A DNA stretch of 64,000 nucleotides from Macrostomum hystrix (taxonomy: Eukaryota > Platyhelminthes > Macrostomidae). The stretch lies in NCBI GenBank assembly GCA_950097015.1, contig CATNEN010000008.1:186001-250000 (forward strand), written 5' to 3'. Under the pieces are notes generated by a model. That model was not told where the DNA came from and did no database searches. It worked only from the letters and a program-made list of their open reading frames with translations. A program made the translations under genes and the position numbers. Shown here one piece after another: positions 58,398-64,000 of the stretch; positions within the stretch are counted from its first letter, which is position 1; every line of letters begins with the position of its first letter.

Positions 58398-59210
58398 AGG
58401 AGGCATGGATTGTGCAGCTAGCAGATGACTCTGTGGCCGAGATCAAAGGCCGCCGCCACCGTGTCAATGTCATTGGCGGTGTTTCACACGCAAACTACTC
58501 GCGCAGCAGCTTCAACTTCTCATCCGATTGGCCCTGTCTGCCCGGCTTCCTCTTTTTTTGAATTGTTGTTTGCGGCTTAATATCCCCATGGCCGTTGCAC
58601 ACCTCAAAGAGTTAACCCACTCTCCTCTCTCTCTCTCCATGAATTAGCCAGATCAAACTGGGAAGTTTGCCACAATGCCCTAATTCAAGAATTAATCCCT
58701 TCATGAGCAATGATGATGGCGCAGATTATACCAGAAAGTCAGGGGGCTGGCGGTATGAAGCAGCGAAATGGCGCCAAAGAGCTGACAGGGGGGTCCGTAG
58801 AAGAAAGAGATGAGGAAGGGAATAAATGGTTGTGGGATCAAATCCTCAACCGCATTAGCAGTCAGCGCATCGTTGTTGTATGCCCAGATAAATAATTTTC
58901 TATCCACAATGGTATCGATGTACACTGCATTATTTGTTGATCGGATGAGATCCATAGCGGACCTGGGTGGGGTGGGGGGTGAGGCGGCATCTACTGAAGT
59001 CAGAAGTCACGCAGTTTTGACGATGCATTGTAGAGGGGTAAGGTTTGAGAGTGACTGTATTTTTCTCACGGCTTAGCGCTAAATAAATAACCTACGATGC
59101 GATACATTCACACAAACTGTGATACATCTCAGTTTGTGTATCTATTTTTGTTTTCTAATCAACCTTTCACTACTCTATTAGCACTGCCTTTTTTGCTGCT
59201 TGTAGCTGCG
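58398..59210. other. Unique intergenic DNA
   Basis: No gene recognised. Confidence 0.4.
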
Positions 59211-60415
59211 GTTCTGTAGTGGCGGATTCTAGACGGGCGGATTCTGGAGGGGCGGATTCTGTAGGGGCGGATTCTAGACGGGCGGATTCTGGAGGGGCGG
59301 ATTCTGGAGGGCCGGATTCTTGAGCTGCGGTTCTGTAGGGGCGGATTCTGGAGGGGCGGATTCTGGAGGGGCGGATTCTGGAGGGGCGGATTCTGAAGGG
59401 CCGGATTCTGTAGGAGCGGATTCTGTAGGGGCGGATTCTTGAGCTGCGGTTCTGTAGGGGCGGATTCTGGAGGGGCGGATTCTGTAGGAGCGGATTCTTG
59501 AGCTGCGGTTCTGTAGGGGCGGATTCTGGAAGGGCGGATTCTGTAGGGGCGGATTCTGTAGGGGCGGATTCTGGAGGGGCGGATTCTGGAGGGGCGGATT
59601 CTGGAGGGTCGGATTCTGAAGGGCCGGATTCTGTAGGGGCGGATTCTTGAGCTGCGGTTCTGTAGTGGCGGATTCTGTAGGGGCGGATTCTGGAGGGGCG
59701 GATTCTGGAGGGGCGGATTCTGGAGGGGCGGATTCTTGAGCTGCGGTTCTGTAGGGGCGGATTCTGGAGGGGCGGATTCTGGAGGGGCGGATTCTGGAGG
59801 GCGGATTCTGGAGGGGCGGATTCTGGAGGGGCGGATTCTATAGGGGCGGATTTTGGAGGGCCGGATTCTGGAGGGCCGGATTCTGAAGGGCCGGATTCTG
59901 TAGGAGCGGATTCTGTAGGGGCGGATTCTTGAGCTACGGTTCTATAGGGGCGGATTCTGTAGGGGCGGATTCTGTAGGAGCGGATTCTTGAGCTGCGGTT
60001 CTGTAGGGGCGGATTCTGGAAGGGCGGATTCTGTAGGGGCGGATTCTGTAGGGGCGGATTCTGGAGGGGCGGATTCTGGAGGGGCGGATTCTGGAGGGTC
60101 GGATTCTGAAGGGCCGGATTCTGTAGGAGCGGATTCTGTAGGGGCGGATTCTTGAGCTGCGGTTCTATCGGGGCGGATTCTGTAGGGGCGGATTCTGTAG
60201 GGGCGGATTCTTGAGCTGCGGTTCTATAGGGGCGGATTCTGGAGGGGCGGATTCTGTAGGGGCGGATTCTTGAGCTGCGGTTCTGTAGGGGCGGATTCTG
60301 GAAGGGCGGATTCTGTAGGGGCGGATTCTGTAGGGGCGGATTCTGGAGGGGCGGATTCTGGAGGGGCGGATTCTGTAGGGGTGGATTCTGGAGGTGCGGA
60401 TTCTGTAGGGGCGGA
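59211..60415. repeat. 15-bp GC-rich minisatellite with higher-order units
   Basis: About 80 copies of GGGGCGGATTCTGGA or GGGGCGGATTCTGTA. A longer CGGATTCTTGAGCTGCGGTT unit recurs every 100-250 bp, showing higher-order repetition. Confidence 0.95.
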
Positions 60416-61228
60416 TTTATCAGTGGCAGGTTTCGGCGCGGAATGCATCGTATCTCCTAGTTTCTTATCTTCTTTTTTTCAAAATGTTTTACATCCATAG
60501 TCACGTGACCGGACTTGATTCATAGAAACAGATCAACGACTTAACGCATTGCGATAAGGCCAAAGTCCCCTATAATACATCTATTCGCATCTGCCTGCAG
60601 TAAAATAGCTTCTAAATGTTCCTGACTGGTTTCTAAAGCCAAACTTTGGGCAATCAGCCTATTCTAAGAATCGCAGTCACGCATCTCAGTTGTCAGATTT
60701 TGCCCTGTTGGATTCTTTGATCCCAATTTCCTGCCGCTGCTTTTTTATCCCAGCAAAAAGGAAGAAGAAGAAGAAGATAGGCTGGGGATCTGCTTATCAC
60801 CTTCCGGTGTCAAATTGAGCAGCTGGGCCGGTTGAGAAGTCGCTGCTTTCAAAACTAATCTATAATCGGAATCTCGGACGCGAAAAAAAGCAACAACAAA
60901 ATAGGAAAATCCCTAAATGAGAGGAAAAAATACGTTTAGGAAAGGATTATCCTGTTATCTGCTCAGTCTGAGCGTAAGAAGATACAGACAGGGCAGATAC
61001 CCAAATAGCTCGTAGTCAAGTCTAGTCAAGTCATCAATCTATTTCGTGTGTAGTTATGAGTGTCTTGCTGGAAGGGCTGTCAGCGAGTGCCGATACCAGC
61101 AGAGCTGCAGTAACCCCGCAGTAGCTCTTTAGGGCTGCAACTTTGTCAGGGATCTGTGTCGAGGGCCGGGTCTCGCGTGCGTTCTGCGGCCTTAAATGCT
61201 GTGATTTCAAAAAGTGTTGTCACGCGAT
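60416..61228. other. Unique intergenic DNA
   Basis: No gene recognised; a short GAAGAAGAAGAAGAAG run is at about 60761. Confidence 0.4.
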
Positions 61229-61261
61229 AGATAGATAGATAGATGGATAGATAGATAGATG

Positions 61262-61304
<43 letters not shown>

Positions 61305-61321
61305 GGATAGATAGATAGATG

Positions 61322-61400
<79 letters not shown>

Positions 61401-61417
61401 GGATAGATAGATAGATG

Positions 61418-61512
<95 letters not shown>
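61229..61512. repeat. (GATA)n microsatellite with GATG interruptions
   Basis: About 71 units of GATA with regularly spaced GGATAG variants, suggesting block duplication. Confidence 0.95.
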
Positions 61513-62770
61513 TTCGCAAAAATGTTGCAACTGGTCACAAACTGCTACTTATTAAATGGCTAGTAGTATCGTTCAGAATTTTTTTCTTTCTCGAGGCTTC
61601 TATACATTCTATAGCTTCAAAATAGTAGTAAAACAACTAACGTCTACTTTGAGTAGGATACTATGAAATCTATAGTTTTCATTATGGAGACAGAAGTATC
61701 GAAATTGCTGCTTTTAGCTCGCAAGTAACAACATTTTGCTCTTCAGCAATTTTTCTCTGTTTCAATTTTATTATTATGGAAATTCAGCCATTTTCAAATG
61801 GCGTGATCATTCCTTCAGAGACCCTGAGTCATGCTTGCTTTGAAAACTGCTTCAGCTAAGGGCACATATTTGCGCGAAGCAGCTATCACCTAAAAAAAGC
61901 GAAAATATGGCCGAATCACTGGATCTCAAAACGGCAAAACCCTTTAAAAGTGGGACTACCAAGTCTACAGCGTTTGGCGGTGGCTGATTGGTTGACAGAC
62001 TAGTCGATGGTGTTCTGTGCTTGAGCTGCTCCTAATATTTAGGCTTGATCAGTGAAATTGGAGAAATTCGCGTCAGGGTGTCCATAGTGGCCTAGTTCCA
62101 CCTGTTGTAGCCCTTGAAGGTCCAGCAGTCCGTCTAGATAAAAATAGGTGACCACCGAAGACGGAGATGATGCAGGCACATGCGGGTGACATGCTGGTCA
62201 ATTATGAAGGCCTGGCAAGGCCGCACAGAGGCGCAGTGCTAATTTGTGTATATGGGTGTATGAAATACACTAGCGCTTATGGGAAAAATCTAACCTTCGT
62301 CCAGAACCATTGAATATCTCGACGATGGAAAGAGCTGGCGATTTGATTCTTGTTTCAGAAGATGCGCAACAAAAAGTTGGCCCGTGTTCTTGAGTTTCGT
62401 GTGCCTGCGTTGCTCCGTTAAGGTGCAGCACAAAAATGGTCAAATCAGGGAAATTCACACTTAGGTCGACAATTCCCAAATTCCAAACATGTGGACGAAC
62501 CAAAGTTAAATTTCGCCACAATATTCAGCCAGGTCGATCAGTCAAAAAGAACATTTTCAAAGCGGTTCTTTCTCCATTGTAAACTCAATGCGGATGCACT
62601 GTAAACAGTGCGATTAGAAAGAAGGGACTTATTTAAACAAGAAATTGTAAGCCATATTTCTTCAATAGGTGACAGATTGCTTTTTAGTCGACTGTTTTGG
62701 AAAGGTCGAGGATTACACAAATGCCCTTTGTGCAACAGTTAAGATAAATTGTTCCTAAATTTCTACCCCC
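61513..62770. other. Unique intergenic DNA
   Basis: Several 60-80-codon minus-strand frames (62270-62521, 62538-62735) lack support; no gene seen. Confidence 0.4.
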
Positions 62771-62772
62771 TG

Positions 62773-62785
62773 GCCAATATAAAAG
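62773..62785 (+). promoter_or_regulatory. CCAAT/TATA promoter of the RASSF-like gene
   Basis: CCAATATAAAAG combines a CCAAT motif with TATAAAAG at 62778-62785, 294 bp before the ATG at 63079. It lies inside an inverted CCCCCTGG/CCCAGGGGG pair. Confidence 0.35.
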
Positions 62786-63078
62786 TTTCCCAGGGGGAAA
62801 AAGGATGCCGGCAATATTCTCTGTGTTAGACTACTTGGCCTCCTCATCCTTCCCCTAGACTAGACCCCACCCCTCCTCCACTCCAATCTTTCAGCACACG
62901 CACATCAGCAGATTCAACAGCCAATGAAATTTGACCAACCAGAAACGCACAGAGAGGTAGGGCTGGACTGAGTTTTAGTGGACGCATTCTCTGCAGTTGA
63001 TCACAGACCGAAGCCTGATGACAGAGCGCACCGATTTCCACTGCACCACTCAACAGGCGCCGCCAAGCAACATCGCCG

Positions 63079-64000
63079 ATGAACAGTCGTCGTTATCCTT
63101 ATGCTTCGTCGATATCGTCCGCTGAGTCGCGCGATTATCGGCGACACAGGCGACGCCACACCAGGCAGCCGCATCAGCTGCCGGCGCTGCCACAGCCAGG
63201 CTGTCAGCAGCAACAGCCAAGCGGCTGCTCAATCGAAGAAGTGCACGTCAACTTTGGCGATCGATTGTACCGGCTGACTGGCCTGGAACAGGAGGCCACA
63301 TGCCAGGACCTGATCTTTGCGCTACTCTGGTTTCGCAGCCTGCATCAGCGGCGCCGTCGGGAGCATCGTCAGCAGCAGAAGGAGCACCAGGAAGCCGAGC
63401 TGATGTCGGAGGCTGCCAGGCACGAGCTGGTTATCGATTTTCCCGGCCGGGTGAAGCGCGTACGCGGCCACCTGCCCGTGCTGCGGCTGCTCGCCCACCT
63501 GCGAAAACGCTCCAACCGAGGTAAGAGCTTCCAGCTGCGCGTGCGACAGCGACGCTCAATCGTCACGAGGACAACAACAGCCGAGGAGGAGGAGAACTCT
63601 TTGGAGCTGCGTATCTTCGACTGGGGACCCGGTGATGAGCGCTGCCAGCGCCATCGTCGCCGAGAGGAAGCCGCGGCCGCTGCTGCGATTATCAATGGAA
63701 CATCAGACTTGACATCGGCGGGCAAGAATTCGTTGTCGAATTGCGCCAACGGCGGGTTGGATCCGGCCGACAAGAACCTCATGCTGGAGTGGATGCGTCG
63801 TCTGAACCTCAAAGTCGACACCGACGGCTCGGGCTGCCAGAAGAGCCTGCAGGTCAGCTTCCGACACCAGACAAGGCGGCGAGTGTTCAAAACTTCTCGG
63901 GCGGACGACTTTGACGGCGAAGACTACGTTGACGTTATTGAAGCGGATGAAGATGAGATCGATGACGATGAAGGAGATTTTGACGACGATGATGAGCGAG
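63079..64000 (+). CDS. RASSF9/10-like Ras-association protein, N-terminal part
   Basis: Open without a stop from ATG 63079 to the window edge (307 codons). An in-frame TGA at 63019 precedes the ATG. After an Arg/Gln-rich start, a ubiquitin-like RA domain begins at about residue 58 (EVHVNFGDRLYRLTGLEQEA, TCQDLIFALLWF). It is interrupted by an RRRREHRQQQKEHQEAE loop and resumes with HELVIDFPGRVKRV, LPVLRLLAHLRKR and FQLRVRQR (to about 156). The N-terminal RA domain with a basic loop, and KNLMLEWMRRLNLKV further on, mirror vertebrate RASSF9/RASSF10. Those are scaffolds at centrosomes, junctions or recycling endosomes. An acidic stretch (DEIDDDEGDFDDDDE) precedes the edge. The coiled coil expected next would lie outside. 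RASSF7/8 is less likely because of the loop. Confidence 0.6.
   Translation, partial: MNSRRYPYASSISSAESRDYRRHRRRHTRQPHQLPALPQPGCQQQQPSGCSIEEVHVNFGDRLYRLTGLEQEATCQDLIFALLWFRSLHQRRRREHRQQQKEHQEAELMSEAARHELVIDFPGRVKRVRGHLPVLRLLAHLRKRSNRGKSFQLRVRQRRSIVTRTTTAEEEENSLELRIFDWGPGDERCQRHRRREEAAAAAAIINGTSDLTSAGKNSLSNCANGGLDPADKNLMLEWMRRLNLKVDTDGSGCQKSLQVSFRHQTRRRVFKTSRADDFDGEDYVDVIEADEDEIDDDEGDFDDDDER

Noticed and set aside
63369-63890. 173-codon minus-strand frame
   Set aside because: Antisense shadow of the RASSF-like coding region, which has better codon use and a recognisable domain.

Overview
The window is animal nuclear DNA. It holds two unmistakable metazoan homeobox genes split by GT-AG introns (a Dbx gene and a Hox1/labial gene), a RASSF9/10-like gene, an animal-type P element, a Tc1/mariner copy, tRNA-derived SINEs, a hAT-type MITE and a Crypton-like recombinase relic. 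No bacterial, plastid or viral gene organisation is present. Short introns (70, 91 and 113 bp), very many unrelated minisatellites and lophotrochozoan-like homeodomains fit a flatworm or another small lophotrochozoan. I cannot name the species from sequence alone.

Layout. 1-5.6 kb: a 27-bp array, the compact Dbx gene (about 1.36-1.86 kb, + strand), large 35-bp and 34-bp arrays, a SINE and a 15-bp array. 5.8-33.4 kb: one large inverted duplication. Its left arm (about 5836-11600) and right arm (about 29455-33412) are near-identical reverse complements. Each carries a two-exon gene for a secreted, double cystine-knot-like peptide, a SINE in that gene's intron and a small IS630/Tc1-like DDE relic. 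The left arm was later hit by a complete-looking 3.2-kb P element (32-bp TIRs, 8-bp target duplication, THAP transposase with one intron). The right arm was hit by a 1.37-kb Tc1/mariner element (TA duplication, broken transposase). Each insertion can be read against the other arm.

The 17.9-kb centre of the duplication contains a minus-strand gene with a very long (about 2000 aa), low-complexity, unrecognised protein. A phase-compatible short alternative transcript lies inside its first intron. The centre also holds a Crypton-like relic, a non-autonomous element with about 116-bp TIRs, GC-rich palindromes and two minisatellites.

33.6-45 kb is mostly minisatellite and polypurine/polypyrimidine tracts, with one small unrecognised gene (about 34.6-35.0 kb). 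45.85-57.43 kb is the labial gene on the minus strand: two coding exons with matching phase separated by a 10.2-kb intron loaded with repeats, a SINE and a MITE inside the SINE. 58-62 kb holds tetranucleotide and 15-bp repeats. From 63.08 kb to the right edge an open, intronless stretch encodes the N-terminal half of a RASSF9/10-like protein that runs off the window.

Functionally the genes do not form a unit. Two are developmental transcription factors, one is a Ras-association scaffold, one is a duplicated secreted peptide, and the rest is mobile or repeat DNA. The strongest discoveries are the datable P-element insertion, the inverted duplication with its paired peptide genes, the MITE-in-SINE insertion, and the giant protein with a new repeated RGQEDL module. 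Roughly 15 kb (near a quarter) of the window is tandem repeat by my count.
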